A stretch of DNA of 64,000 nt from Pseudaquidulcibacter sp041917055 (lineage in GTDB: Bacteria > Pseudomonadota > Alphaproteobacteria > Caulobacterales > Aquidulcibacteraceae): contig JAYRYJ010000003.1 in assembly GCA_041917055.1 (NCBI GenBank), forward strand, positions 1 to 64,000. Direction: 5' to 3'. The notes below the pieces were generated by a model. The model was not told the DNA's origin. It ran no database searches and was given only the letters and a program-made list of their open reading frames with translations. Numbering within the stretch: the first letter of the stretch is position 1; the number at the start of each line of letters is the position of its first letter. Positions 55,641-64,000 of this stretch are shown piece after piece. The position numbers were made by a program, and so were the translations under genes.

Positions 55641-56690
55641 ATGGGTAACGACAGTTTGAATGCGGTGGTTTTGGGGGCGTCTGGCTATACGGGCGCCGAG
55701 ACCATTCGTTTGATTGCCGCCCACCCAAATATTCACCTTTCGGCCCTGACCGCCAATCAACAGGCAGGCAGGCCATTTGGCGAACTTTACCCGCATTTGC
55801 ACCAATATTCGGACATGGTTTTGCAAAAAGCCGAAGACGTGAATTGGGAAAGTATTGACGTCGCCTTCGGTTGCCTTCCGCATGGCGCGAGTGAGGAATT
55901 ATTATCAGAACTTCCTAGTCACGTTAAAATCATTGATTTATCAGCAGATTTTCGCCTTCGTGACCCCGCGCTTTATGCGGAAACTTATGGGCGCACCCAC
56001 CTTCACCCTCAAAGAACCATTGACGCGATTTATGGTCTAACCGAATTTGCGCGTGATGAGATTAAGGGCACGGACCGCGCCATTGCCTGCCCGGGTTGTT
56101 ACCCAACCGCTACATTGCTTGCGCTCAAGCCTTTATTGGCGGCGGGCGTAATTTCGCATGAAGACATTATCATAGATGCCAAATCCGGCGTTTCCGGCGC
56201 GGGGCGTAGTTTGAAACAATCCAATCTTTATTGCGAAATCGCCGAAAGCATGTATGCCTATGGCGTTGGCAAACACCGTCACGCACCCGAAATTGAACAA
56301 GAATTGGGGTTTGCTGCGGGCAAAAAATTGATTGTAAATTTCACACCGCATTTAATTCCGATGACGCGCGGCGAATATATTACCGCCCATGTTCGCATGG
56401 AACATGGTGTTAGTATCAATGACTTACGCGCGACATTGACCAAACAATTTGAAGGCGAAAAATTCGTTCGCGTCGCTGCGCCAAATGCGGTTCCGGATTC
56501 CCGTTGGGTCAAAGGCACAAATTCCTGCGTGATGAATGTCTTTCAAGACAGGATTCCCGGGCGCGCAATTGTCATCTCGACCATTGATAATTTGATAAAA
56601 GGTTCAGGCGGTCAGGCCATACAGAATTTTAACGTGCTTTTCGGCTTTGATGAGTCTATTGGCTTGACGGATACCCCATCATTTCCGTAG
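55641..56690 (+). CDS. argC: N-acetyl-gamma-glutamyl-phosphate reductase
   Basis: 349 residues from ATG 55641, with AAGGCGAG upstream; the frame also opens at TTG 55614. Arginine-pathway enzyme reducing acetylglutamyl phosphate with NADPH. Motifs: VVLGASGYTGAETIRL, FGCLPHGAS, the catalytic CPGCYPTATLLALKP, and KSGVSGAGRS. The TAG stop codon is formed exactly at the TA end of the downstream palindromic element, so the 3' end of the gene may have been truncated by it. Confidence 0.96.
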   Translation: MGNDSLNAVVLGASGYTGAETIRLIAAHPNIHLSALTANQQAGRPFGELYPHLHQYSDMVLQKAEDVNWESIDVAFGCLPHGASEELLSELPSHVKIIDLSADFRLRDPALYAETYGRTHLHPQRTIDAIYGLTEFARDEIKGTDRAIACPGCYPTATLLALKPLLAAGVISHEDIIIDAKSGVSGAGRSLKQSNLYCEIAESMYAYGVGKHRHAPEIEQELGFAAGKKLIVNFTPHLIPMTRGEYITAHVRMEHGVSINDLRATLTKQFEGEKFVRVAAPNAVPDSRWVKGTNSCVMNVFQDRIPGRAIVISTIDNLIKGSGGQAIQNFNVLFGFDESIGLTDTPSFP

Positions 56691-56849
56691 AGCGGAAATA
56701 CTTAAAGTGGAACAGGAATGGCGCAGGGATTTTGTGGCGTGACAGTGAGTTTTTTCGCCGATAATATTGGAATATTTTCAAGAAAAAACTCGCTGTCACG
56801 ACGCAAAAGAACAAGCCAGTCCGATTGCACTTTAAGTATTTCCGCTCTA
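56688..56849. mobile_element. MITE-like TA-flanked palindromic element after argC
   Basis: A 162-base element with perfect 22-base terminal inverted repeats, each starting TAGAGCGGAAATACTT, so both ends carry TA as in the ftsI-proximal element. The interior forms a long hairpin (CGTGACAGTGAGTTTTTTC with a near-identical partner) closed around AATATTGGAATATT (56763-56776). AGGGATTTTG lies 38 bases before that centre, exactly as in the element at 37834-38104, and CGCTGT and CAAAAGA follow in the same order, indicating a common family. No coding capacity. Confidence 0.75.
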
Positions 56850-56874
56850 AGTTCTTTGTGGAAAAATAGGCGCA

Positions 56875-58668
56875 ATGAAGACCAAAATCCTTAATATCAA
56901 TATTCCGGAACCCTTCCCTGCGGATTATGATCCGCTATTGGGGAAAAGTTGCAGTGAATATTTTGGTTCGGTGCACCGTATTTCCGGCCTCGCAAAGCCG
57001 AAAAATACAGGTATTTCGGTTTTTGATAGTGTCGAGAGCTTTTCCAATTCCAAAACTTCACAAGTTCCGACCATTGCAAATGACATTTCACCGCCCGAGG
57101 AAAATATTTCAAGCCTTGAGAGTGAAAATCTAACCTATGCCAATACTGTCCCAATCGAAACCGTCACTTTCGATAATAAGAGCGAGAAGGATTTCAACGT
57201 CTATGAACAACACGAAATCTTTAGTTCCGAAAGCTCCAGTTATACCTTTGACGAAAACGAGATAATCAAAGCGCCAGAGACTCTTGAGTCGGAGCAAATA
57301 ACAGAACTGGTTACTGAAAATATTGTAACAGACAATGCGCCATACGAACCGTCTGAATCCTTGGAATATGAGGACATTTCTAAAGATTTTGCGTCAAGCC
57401 TTGATGCCAAAGCACCTAAAGATTTTGATTCGTTTGAACCGCATGAATTGATTTCAAAGGACCTACCGAATTTCACTGACGACGAAACGGAAACCACGTC
57501 AAGTGAAGCGCCAATTCCTCAAGAAACTGAAAATGAATCGTTAAATACGCTTGAAGAAACGCATTTGATTGAAGAATCCGATGAAACGGATTTCAAAAAC
57601 CCAAATGATCTAAGCGTCCTAAGTGCTGAGGATGTCGCAAATATTCTTGAAGACGAGAACCCCAAGCCACCTACCCCTATCGAGGCGCCAAAGTCCGAAG
57701 AAGTCAAGAAACCGAAACAAAAGCTAGTTCGCGCAAAAAAGCCGCGCCAAAAATCAAAATCTAAAAAGCCCGTAAACCTTGGCTATATGTTTGGTGGCAT
57801 ATTTTTTACCGGCCTTGGTGCCTTATTATTGGGCACTTCAATGCTCGCGCCACTAGGTGCGCCGTTTGATGATATTTCAAGTCTTTCTTGGTATTGGTTC
57901 GCCATTGCCTTAATAGGTTTTGTATTTTGGATTGGCACGCGCCGAATTCCATGGATTATTATTTCGGGTCTAATTGGCTTGATATATCTTACTAACACAG
58001 TGCCGTGGATGGGCGTCGCGCCAAAAGGCGGCAATAAAAATCGCCATACAATCGGTTTCGCCAATATTGAAAATGATGACAAGGCCTATACAGCATTTGT
58101 GAAAGAGGCGGAAAAGAACGACGCTGAAATTCTGATGCTTGCGAATGCGTCACGCCTTAAATCCGCCCCGGAAGGGTGGAATTTGGTGATTGCCGCCATT
58201 GAAAATGACCCAACCAGCTTGGCGGTGATTGCAAAAGCGGATTGGCACGCAAATCTAAACCCTGGCGAGCCTACCATTGCAAAACCGGCTGATAATTGGT
58301 TTTCGTTAATCGGCACGAATCCAAAAGACCCAAGCACGACTAAAAGAACGACCCCCGAACGTGAAGCATTAATAAACCGCACTGCAAATCGCGCGGGAAT
58401 GGAAGAAGGCGCGGTTTTGGTTGTTGGTGATTTCGCTGCAACGCCATGGGATAGGGCTATGCAAGATTTTACAAAAACCTCAAGCCTTACCCGCGTTCGC
58501 TGTGGTGGTTATTTGGGCACTACATTTTCAAAAGGCATTTTCGGTCTGGCATTTGACCATGTTTATTTTAAGGGCCTTAATGTTCAGGCCTGTAAAATCG
58601 GCCCGCGCCTTCATAAATCCAATCATTCACCGATTTTTGTTTCAGTTGCGCCAAAGGCTTCGAAATAG
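56875..58668 (+). CDS. Membrane protein with acidic disordered N-terminus and eroded EEP domain
   Basis: A 597-residue protein. Residues 1 to about 270 are very acidic and low-complexity, probably disordered; a basic patch (KPKQKLVRAKKPRQKSKSKK) precedes three membrane helices at about 305-325, 338-356 and 360-378. The C-terminal ~210 residues have the endonuclease/exonuclease/phosphatase arrangement seen in YafD-type proteins (TMs then EEP). Catalytic positions are changed: GDFNxxP reads GDFAATPW, the metal-binding Glu region reads ILMLANA, and SDHxP reads SNHSP. DHV remains. It is probably a non-catalytic EEP-fold protein. Function unknown. Confidence 0.6.
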   Translation: MKTKILNINIPEPFPADYDPLLGKSCSEYFGSVHRISGLAKPKNTGISVFDSVESFSNSKTSQVPTIANDISPPEENISSLESENLTYANTVPIETVTFDNKSEKDFNVYEQHEIFSSESSSYTFDENEIIKAPETLESEQITELVTENIVTDNAPYEPSESLEYEDISKDFASSLDAKAPKDFDSFEPHELISKDLPNFTDDETETTSSEAPIPQETENESLNTLEETHLIEESDETDFKNPNDLSVLSAEDVANILEDENPKPPTPIEAPKSEEVKKPKQKLVRAKKPRQKSKSKKPVNLGYMFGGIFFTGLGALLLGTSMLAPLGAPFDDISSLSWYWFAIALIGFVFWIGTRRIPWIIISGLIGLIYLTNTVPWMGVAPKGGNKNRHTIGFANIENDDKAYTAFVKEAEKNDAEILMLANASRLKSAPEGWNLVIAAIENDPTSLAVIAKADWHANLNPGEPTIAKPADNWFSLIGTNPKDPSTTKRTTPEREALINRTANRAGMEEGAVLVVGDFAATPWDRAMQDFTKTSSLTRVRCGGYLGTTFSKGIFGLAFDHVYFKGLNVQACKIGPRLHKSNHSPIFVSVAPKASK

Positions 58669-58671
58669 TTT

Positions 58672-59280
58672 TCACAGGCGCGAAAATAAAATAACCCCAA
58701 ACAAAGCCATTTTTGCCTGAAAACCAAGGCGTTTTCGGTTTTCGTGGATGATAATATCATTAAATCGTATCGGCGAATTGCAAAGGGTCAGAAAGCTGAA
58801 AATCGGCAAAAGCAATTCTCTCTCTTGCTTATTCATGGCACTGATAATGGCCTTAATATTCGGCGAAATTTCGTTATTTTCGGCAAAGTTACCATTTGCC
58901 GCATTTGCCAAAACTCGCCCCGACAATTTTGCAAGTTCGAAATTTTCAATGCCAATAATTTGGATTTGGGCCTTGAAATAGGCACAAAAAATTTCGTCAT
59001 ATTTCTTTTCGAGACAATCTTTGAAATGGCTTTCAATTAATTCGAAAGCACAATCAAAATGCGAAACTGAGAAATCAAAGGATTTCAAAAATTCCAATTG
59101 CGGAGTTTTGCCGTTTTTAAGCGCCTCTATTTCATCGCGAATAAATTGCACTCTAATTTGCGCCAAAGACGGTTCTTTTGCTTTACGACGTGCCGACCAT
59201 AATTCATTATCGAGCGCCAGAATGAAGGCAAATAACTCCCGATTTTGCGGGGCGGCGTAATAAAACCCCTCCCCGCGCAA
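58672..59280 (-). CDS. Squalene/phytoene synthase-like protein (NDUFAF6 type), start uncertain
   Basis: A 202-residue protein from TTG 59280. The N-terminal LFAFILALDNELWSARRKAKEPSLAQIRVQFIRDEIEAL matches the squalene/phytoene synthase family found next to secDF in alphaproteobacteria, related to mitochondrial NDUFAF6. The aspartate-rich prenyl-diphosphate motifs are absent, so it is not expected to be a prenyl synthase. Sensible residues (DWVAKTISQDPLRGEG) continue upstream in frame to a stop near 59358, but with no ATG, GTG or TTG, so the true start may be non-standard (ATA 59316 or ATT 59295). Confidence 0.6.
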   Translation of the reverse strand: MRGEGFYYAAPQNRELFAFILALDNELWSARRKAKEPSLAQIRVQFIRDEIEALKNGKTPQLEFLKSFDFSVSHFDCAFELIESHFKDCLEKKYDEIFCAYFKAQIQIIGIENFELAKLSGRVLANAANGNFAENNEISPNIKAIISAMNKQERELLLPIFSFLTLCNSPIRFNDIIIHENRKRLGFQAKMALFGVILFSRL

Positions 59281-59312
59281 TGGGTCTTGGGAAATCGTTT
59301 TGGCAACCCAAT

Positions 59313-60341
59313 CTATGGCAAAGCGTCCACAAGTTTTTCTGGTTTTTGCATCCTGTCACGCGGCACAAGCAATGAGAAAGGTGCTGCCACATAGATTGAC
59401 GAATAAGTGCCGATGATAACACCAAAAATCATGGCGATAGTGAATGATTGAATGGTCGTGCCCCCAATTACGGTAAGGCCACCCAATGCCAATAGTGTTG
59501 TCATACCTGTAATAATGGTTCGTGATAGGGTTTCATTGGTCGATAAATCGATTAATTCACCCATCGGGCGCTTTTTCCATTTTCGCATATTTTCACGCAA
59601 ACGGTCATAGACCACAACCGTATCATTCATCGAATAACCGATAATGGTAAGAATTGCCGCAATCGAGGTCAATGAGAATTCAATGCGCGTCACCGAAATA
59701 AAGCCAAGTGTCAGAATTACGTCATGGAGCAAGGCAACAACCGAACCAACACCCATTTGAAATTCGAAACGAAACCAAATGAATACAAGCATGAAGGAAA
59801 TCGCCGCAACCAGCGCCATAATACCATTGCGATATAATTCGCCCGAGACTTTTGAACCAACAAAACTTGGTGCTTCAAAACGCGTTCCGGGATAGGATTT
59901 TGAAATTGCGTCTTTTATGATTTGCGAACTGGCAGCCATATCATCATGTTCGCCCAAATAACGCACCATAACTTGATTGGCTTTGTCGAAACTTTGCACT
60001 TGCGGGTCGCGTATAGGAAGCGTGTGCAATTGTTTTCGCAATGCCCCAAGGTCAATAGTGTTTGGCGCAATTGCCTCAAGCATTATGCCACCTTTAAAAT
60101 CGATACCTAGATTGAAGGCATCGTCAAAAACTGCGCCGATTTTTTGACCAATACCGCCCTGTGCCTTTGAAAATTCTGCCATTGGGTTTTGGCGAAGACC
60201 ACCGGTCGCAAAAGAAACGAACGAAAGTATAACCAATAGAACTGAAATACTGGCGGCAAGGCGTGCGAAATGCACGAAACCAAAATGCGTTTGTTTTGGC
60301 ACCAAGCGTATTAAAGGCCATTTAGAATTTGAAACTGCCAT
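59313..60341 (-). CDS. secF: Protein translocase subunit SecF
   Basis: A 342-residue membrane protein with six helices. Signatures: NLGIDFKGGIMLEAIA, YRNGIMALVAAISFMLVF, FISVTRIEFSLTSIAAILTIIGYSMNDTVVVYDRLREN shown here as GYSMNDTVVVYDRLREN, and GTYSSIYVAAP. With SecD it uses the proton gradient to finish export through SecYEG. It follows secD by 11 bases. Confidence 0.97.
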   Translation of the reverse strand: MAVSNSKWPLIRLVPKQTHFGFVHFARLAASISVLLVILSFVSFATGGLRQNPMAEFSKAQGGIGQKIGAVFDDAFNLGIDFKGGIMLEAIAPNTIDLGALRKQLHTLPIRDPQVQSFDKANQVMVRYLGEHDDMAASSQIIKDAISKSYPGTRFEAPSFVGSKVSGELYRNGIMALVAAISFMLVFIWFRFEFQMGVGSVVALLHDVILTLGFISVTRIEFSLTSIAAILTIIGYSMNDTVVVYDRLRENMRKWKKRPMGELIDLSTNETLSRTIITGMTTLLALGGLTVIGGTTIQSFTIAMIFGVIIGTYSSIYVAAPFSLLVPRDRMQKPEKLVDALP

Positions 60342-60352
60342 TTTATATCTCT

Positions 60353-61999
60353 TTAGATTGGAAGTGTTTTTGGTTTAGTATGACGGAACCAAATTCCGAT
60401 TAGAACTTGTGTAACCAAAACGGCGGTGAAAACCGATGTTAAGATACCTAAGGAAAGCGTCCAGGCAAAACCGCGAACTGGGCCTGAACCAAAATAGAAT
60501 AGAATGATTGCCGATAATAAAGACGTGACATGCGCATCAATAATTGTGACAACCGCGCGATTAAACCCAGCCTCAAGCGCCAAGGCAACCGAACGACCAG
60601 CGGCAAATTCCTCACGCATTCTTTCATAAATCAGAACGTTCGCATCCACCGCCATACCAAGGGTAAGCACAAGACCCGCGATACCCGGTAAAGTAAGGGT
60701 TGCGCCGACCGTTCCCATACCGGCAAAAATCAATATCACATTCACGCCCAGTGCAAGGATAGAGAAGCCGCCAAATGTAAAGCCATAGGCAAGAACCATG
60801 AATATTACCACCAAGACAAGGGCAATAATCCCCGCCTTCGCACCCGCGCTTACCGCGTCTTGACCCAATTCAGCGCCAACCGACCTTTGTTCAAGGATTT
60901 TCAACGGTGCAGGTAATGCACCGGCGCGTAATAGGGTTGAAAGTTCATTGGCGCTTTCGACCGTGAAATTACCGGAAATCTGACCCGTGCCACCCAAAAT
61001 CGCTTCTTGAATAACAGGCGCAGAAATGACTTTATCGTCGAGAATAATCGCAAATCTTTTGCCGACATTATCGGTAGAGGCACGACCGAATAAGCGTGAA
61101 CCTGCGCCATCAAAACGGAACGAAACCACGGGAATACCGCGTTGGCTATCAAAACTTGGTCTGGCGTCAATAAGGTTTTCACCCGAAACAACAGCACGAC
61201 GTTTCACCAAAACAAATGGCTCAGTGGTGTTTCCAGGCTGTTCCAAAAGCACCGAACCCGGTGGAACGCGCCCCGATTGCGCCTCTTCCATTGTCACGGA
61301 ATGGTCAACCATTTGGAAAGTCAATTTTGCCGTCTGACCGATTAATTTTTTCAATTTTTCAGGATCGGATTCACCCGGTGCCTGAACCACAATTCTTTCA
61401 GTTCCTTGACGTGTGATTGACGGTTCCTTGGTTCCGGTTTCGTCAATACGGCGGCGAATAACTTCGATAGATTGCGTAACCGCATGGCGGGTCATTGCGA
61501 TTTTCGCTTCTTCTGAAAGCGTGACCACTAATTGCGTGCCATTGGTTGTTACCAATAAATCAGATGTCGAAACCTGACCGGAAAGCCCCTCAACAGGTTG
61601 CCCCAATGCATTAATACGCTTAATCGCTTCTTGCACTTCGGCGGGGTTGGTAATGATTAAATTGATGGATGCACCATCGGGCGAAACCGCCTTGCCGCTA
61701 AAACCAATTGGGGCTTTTTTGGGGCCAGTATCGCCAAGTTTCTGAACGCCGCGCAATGCGCCTGTCATATCATCGGCAACAGTTTCTAGCCTTTGTTTAT
61801 AAACAGCCGCCTTATCAACTTCAAACATAAGGTGCGAACCACCTTGAAGGTCGAGGCCAAGATTAATACCGTTTTTCGGAAGAAACCCCGGTAATTTATC
61901 ACGCGCACTTTGCGGCAAGACATTGGGCAAGGCCCAAATAATGCCTAAAATCGTGACAATAATTACCGCCCAATAGCGCCAGCGCGAAACATTAAGCAC
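60353..61999 (-). CDS. secD: Protein translocase subunit SecD
   Basis: A 548-residue six-helix protein with a large periplasmic domain. Signatures: NLGLDLQGGSHLMFEVD near 47, LRAGALPAPLKILEQRSVGAELGQD (around 370), and GMAVDANVLIYERMREE. It forms the SecDF complex with the next gene and lies nine bases after yajC. Confidence 0.97.
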   Translation of the reverse strand: MLNVSRWRYWAVIIVTILGIIWALPNVLPQSARDKLPGFLPKNGINLGLDLQGGSHLMFEVDKAAVYKQRLETVADDMTGALRGVQKLGDTGPKKAPIGFSGKAVSPDGASINLIITNPAEVQEAIKRINALGQPVEGLSGQVSTSDLLVTTNGTQLVVTLSEEAKIAMTRHAVTQSIEVIRRRIDETGTKEPSITRQGTERIVVQAPGESDPEKLKKLIGQTAKLTFQMVDHSVTMEEAQSGRVPPGSVLLEQPGNTTEPFVLVKRRAVVSGENLIDARPSFDSQRGIPVVSFRFDGAGSRLFGRASTDNVGKRFAIILDDKVISAPVIQEAILGGTGQISGNFTVESANELSTLLRAGALPAPLKILEQRSVGAELGQDAVSAGAKAGIIALVLVVIFMVLAYGFTFGGFSILALGVNVILIFAGMGTVGATLTLPGIAGLVLTLGMAVDANVLIYERMREEFAAGRSVALALEAGFNRAVVTIIDAHVTSLLSAIILFYFGSGPVRGFAWTLSLGILTSVFTAVLVTQVLIGIWFRHTKPKTLPI

Positions 62000-62008
62000 G
62001 TCGCACCT

Positions 62009-62359
62009 CTAAATCTTTGCATCATTAGCAGGCGGAATTATTTGCGGTCCGCGAACTTCTTGGATTGTGTGGCGCAAAACTTTGGCAACGACATTCGGTG
62101 CAATTTCAACTGAAATCTCATTGTCATGAACATTCTTGACTTTGCCGATAAATCCACCCGCAGTTACAACTTCATCACCTTTTTTCAAAGCGGCAACCAT
62201 TGCCTGATGCGATTTCATTCTTTGTTGTTGTGGCCTAAGCAAAAGGAAATAGAAAACCACCAAAATGGCAATCATTGGCAAAAGATTCATAAAAATCGCA
62301 ATCGGACCTGTGGCTTGCGCCGCTGGTGCGGCCTGAAGCAAAATCGGGCTTAAAGACAT
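62009..62359 (-). CDS. yajC: Preprotein translocase subunit YajC
   Basis: 116 residues from ATG 62359, preceded by GAGGT; the frame extends to 62383 without support. One membrane helix at about 20-40 (IFMNLLPMIAILVVFYFLLLRPQQQ as LVVFYFLLLRPQQQRM) followed by a basic HQAMVAALKKGDEVVTAGG domain. It associates with SecDF. Confidence 0.95.
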   Translation of the reverse strand: MSLSPILLQAAPAAQATGPIAIFMNLLPMIAILVVFYFLLLRPQQQRMKSHQAMVAALKKGDEVVTAGGFIGKVKNVHDNEISVEIAPNVVAKVLRHTIQEVRGPQIIPPANDAKI

Positions 62360-62513
62360 TTTAACCTCAAAAATTATTTGCACCTATTTAGTGCCTAATT
62401 TCAAAATCACAATGCTTAAGCGCATTTTTGCAATGCAGGTGGAGTATTAAATGCCGCTTCATGCTGACATCAGCTGACGCAGTTACATGGTATAAAGCGC
62501 GCAGGAGATTAAA

Positions 62514-63128
62514 ATGACCAAATTTGACATTAAGATTGCGCGTAAAGACCTTTATTCGCCCAAACCAAAATTCGAAATCGTCACTGTCCCCGAATTTCGT
62601 TTTTTGACCATTGACGGCAAAGGCGACCCAAATGTTTCCCAAGATTATGCCGATGCTGTCGCGGCACTGTTTTCAGTATCTTATGCGATAAAATTCGCAT
62701 CAAAAAAAGCGGGAAAAGATTATGCAGTGGGGCCTTTAGAGGGATTATGGTGGGCTGAAGACATGAATGATTACATCACGCGCGATAAATCAAAATGGTA
62801 TTGGCGCATGATGGTTTGGCAACCGGATTATTTAATCGAAAGCGATTTTGAGCTCGCGCGCGAACAAGTCGCAAAGAAAAAGCCAAATCCGGCATTGGAA
62901 AATCTGAAATTCGAAAGATTTGAAGAGGGCGAATGCGCGCAAATTCTGCATATTGGTTCTTACATTGACGAAGCGCCGACAATTGCCAAAATGCACGACG
63001 AATTCATACCGCAAATGGGGTATAAATTGCGCGGGTTGCATCACGAAATCTATCTTTCCGATCCACGAAAAACTGCGCCCGAAAAACTAAAGACTATTTT
63101 GCGGCAGCCAATTATGAAGGCGCAATGA
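62514..63128 (+). CDS. GyrI-like small-molecule-binding domain protein
   Basis: A 204-residue stand-alone GyrI-like (SHS2-fold) protein. Motifs: IVTVPEFRFLTIDGKGDPN, LFSVSYAIKF, PLEGLWWAED, and a C-terminal HHEIYLSDPRKTAPEKLKTILRQP, typical of the DUF/GyrI-like family (PF06445) seen in many soil and water bacteria. No DNA-binding domain is fused. It may sequester or hydrolyse hydrophobic compounds (family knowledge for related proteins); the ligand is unknown. GGAGAT precedes ATG 62514. Confidence 0.85.
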   Translation: MTKFDIKIARKDLYSPKPKFEIVTVPEFRFLTIDGKGDPNVSQDYADAVAALFSVSYAIKFASKKAGKDYAVGPLEGLWWAEDMNDYITRDKSKWYWRMMVWQPDYLIESDFELAREQVAKKKPNPALENLKFERFEEGECAQILHIGSYIDEAPTIAKMHDEFIPQMGYKLRGLHHEIYLSDPRKTAPEKLKTILRQPIMKAQ

Positions 63129-63228
63129 ACCGAATACCGGTCATTTTATCGCGGTTAATTAATAATAATTTGTTAGGCCTTTTATGCTTAAGAATTGTGC
63201 AAATCTTGCACGCAAAAAAAGGCACGCT

Positions 63229-63768
63229 ATGAATATTACCGGAATTGAACGTTTCTTTGGTGAAGACGAAATAATAGTTTCCAAGACTGATTTGAAAGGT
63301 CGTATGACCTATTGTAACGATATTTTCGTTAAGGTCTCGGGCTATACCACAAAGGAATGCATTGGACAGCAACACAGCCTCATTCGCCATCCTGATATGC
63401 CGCGATGCGTTTTCAAATTATTGTGGGATACTGTGCAAACCGGTCAGGAAATTTTCGCTTATGTTATCAATCGTTGCAAGAATGGCGACCATTATTGGGT
63501 AAATGCCCACGTCACACCGAGCCGCGATCGCTCGGGCCAGATAATTGGTTATCATTCAAACCGCCGCGTTCCGGATAAAAGTGTGGTCGAAAATACTATT
63601 GTGCCGCTTTACAAACAGCTTCTGGCTGAAGAAGCAAAATTCAATAATCGTAAAGATGGTCTTATATCATCCACTGAAATGGTGAAATCCATTCTTAAAG
63701 ACGCCGGGGTCTCATACGAAGAATTTGTTGCCTCGCTCGAACGCCCAAAAAGCAAACTCGCAGCCTAA
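63229..63768 (+). CDS. Aer-like PAS-domain signalling protein
   Basis: About 179 residues from ATG 63229 (AAGGCA upstream; an earlier in-frame ATG at 63184 is less likely). A PAS fold fills about 15-125: SKTDLKGRMTYCNDIFVKVSGY, LIRHPDMPRCVFKLLWDTV and NRCKNGDHYWVNAHVTPSRDRSG as DHYWVNAHVTPS, the wording of Aer-type PAS domains that bind FAD and sense redox state. It lacks a transmembrane or signalling domain, and the next gene encodes a chemotaxis transducer, so the two may form a split redox-taxis receptor. Confidence 0.85.
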   Translation: MNITGIERFFGEDEIIVSKTDLKGRMTYCNDIFVKVSGYTTKECIGQQHSLIRHPDMPRCVFKLLWDTVQTGQEIFAYVINRCKNGDHYWVNAHVTPSRDRSGQIIGYHSNRRVPDKSVVENTIVPLYKQLLAEEAKFNNRKDGLISSTEMVKSILKDAGVSYEEFVASLERPKSKLAA

Positions 63769-63783
63769 AAATTGGATTTCAAT

Positions 63784-64000
63784 ATGTTTAACAATGACAA
63801 TAAAACTGCAATTCAAAAAGCAATCCAAGTTTGTGAAGCCGTTGCAAATGGCGATTTCGAAGCTCGTATTTGCGACATAACCGAGAGCGGCGACGCCGCT
63901 CACATGCTGAATTTAATCAATAGACTAATCGACCGTTCAGATGCATATATTCGAGAATCTCGCGCAGCTTTAGAATATATGGCATCAGGCAAATATTTCA
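63784..64000 (+). CDS. Methyl-accepting chemotaxis-like protein, 5' part (runs off window)
   Basis: ATG 63784 opens a frame continuing past the end: 72 codons are visible. The N-terminal IQVCEAVANGDFEARICDI, INRLIDRSDAYIRESRAALEYMASGKYF matches the start of soluble MCPs that pair with Aer-like PAS proteins in alphaproteobacteria. It lies 15 bases after the PAS gene. The signalling domain would be beyond the window. Confidence 0.75.
   Translation, partial: MFNNDNKTAIQKAIQVCEAVANGDFEARICDITESGDAAHMLNLINRLIDRSDAYIRESRAALEYMASGKYF

Noticed and set aside
58672..59280. True squalene or phytoene synthase
   Set aside because: The aspartate-rich substrate motifs are absent and the protein is much shorter than the enzymes.
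1..64000. tRNA genes, rRNA genes or CRISPR arrays
   Set aside because: I looked in the intergenic gaps for T-loop signatures and regularly spaced repeats and found none.

Overview
The window is a gene-dense, fairly AT-rich chromosomal segment of a Gram-negative bacterium, most likely an alphaproteobacterium. The evidence is an ethylmalonyl-CoA mutase, a class II DAHP synthase, an alphaproteobacterial type of dcw (division and cell wall) cluster, a PleC/DivJ-like hybrid-free sensor kinase, an S9 protein with an acidic N-terminal extension and the yajC-secD-secF order. I cannot name the genus from sequence alone. There are no rRNA or tRNA genes, no CRISPR array and no intact transposase.

Layout: 1-9.2 kb holds the end of ecm, a DUF482 acyltransferase-like protein, a degenerate LytM (NlpD-like) protein, secreted proteins, an M28 peptidase, a glycosyltransferase and leuA. 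9.5-24.2 kb holds pepN, a large palindromic element, a multi-PAS histidine kinase, secreted/lipoprotein genes, a TonB-dependent receptor, aroC, a histidine phosphatase, an M50 protease and a RelE/RelB-type toxin-antitoxin pair. 24.3-28.4 kb has a PPi-type phosphofructokinase, DAHP synthase and a HEPN-domain gene broken by an in-frame amber codon. 28.4-41.1 kb is the dcw cluster on the minus strand (rsmH-ftsL-ftsI-murE-murF-mraY-murD-ftsW-murG-murC), with no mraZ, no murB/ddl/ftsQAZ after murC, and a TA-flanked MITE-like element between ftsI and murE.

41.2-48.4 kb is an accessory-looking envelope locus: an AmpR-like LysR regulator divergent from a class A beta-lactamase, followed co-directionally by a secreted lysozyme-fold-like protein, two tandem cysteine-rich Sel1 (Hcp-like) proteins and a polytopic membrane protein. 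48.4-53.2 kb has cspA, a secreted protein made of three copies of an unfamiliar Cys-containing domain, and a lone large N6-adenine methyltransferase resembling Type IIG restriction-modification enzymes. 53.3-64 kb has rplM-rpsI with a possible leader attenuator, a thermonuclease, argC, a second TA-flanked palindromic element abutting the argC stop codon, a membrane protein with a catalytically eroded EEP domain, a squalene-synthase-like protein, yajC-secDF, a GyrI-like protein, and an Aer-like PAS protein followed by a chemotaxis transducer that runs off the end.

The most notable unexplained signals are the palindromic elements. Two (37834-38104 and 56688-56849) share internal motifs at identical spacing, are flanked by TA, and supply the 3' end or stop codon of the gene they touch (ftsI, argC). 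A third (12148-12440) is an inverted duplication whose two halves keep hairpin pairing although the stem sequences differ. The beta-lactamase/Hcp-like locus is the best candidate for an undescribed functional system, but that is inference from gene order.
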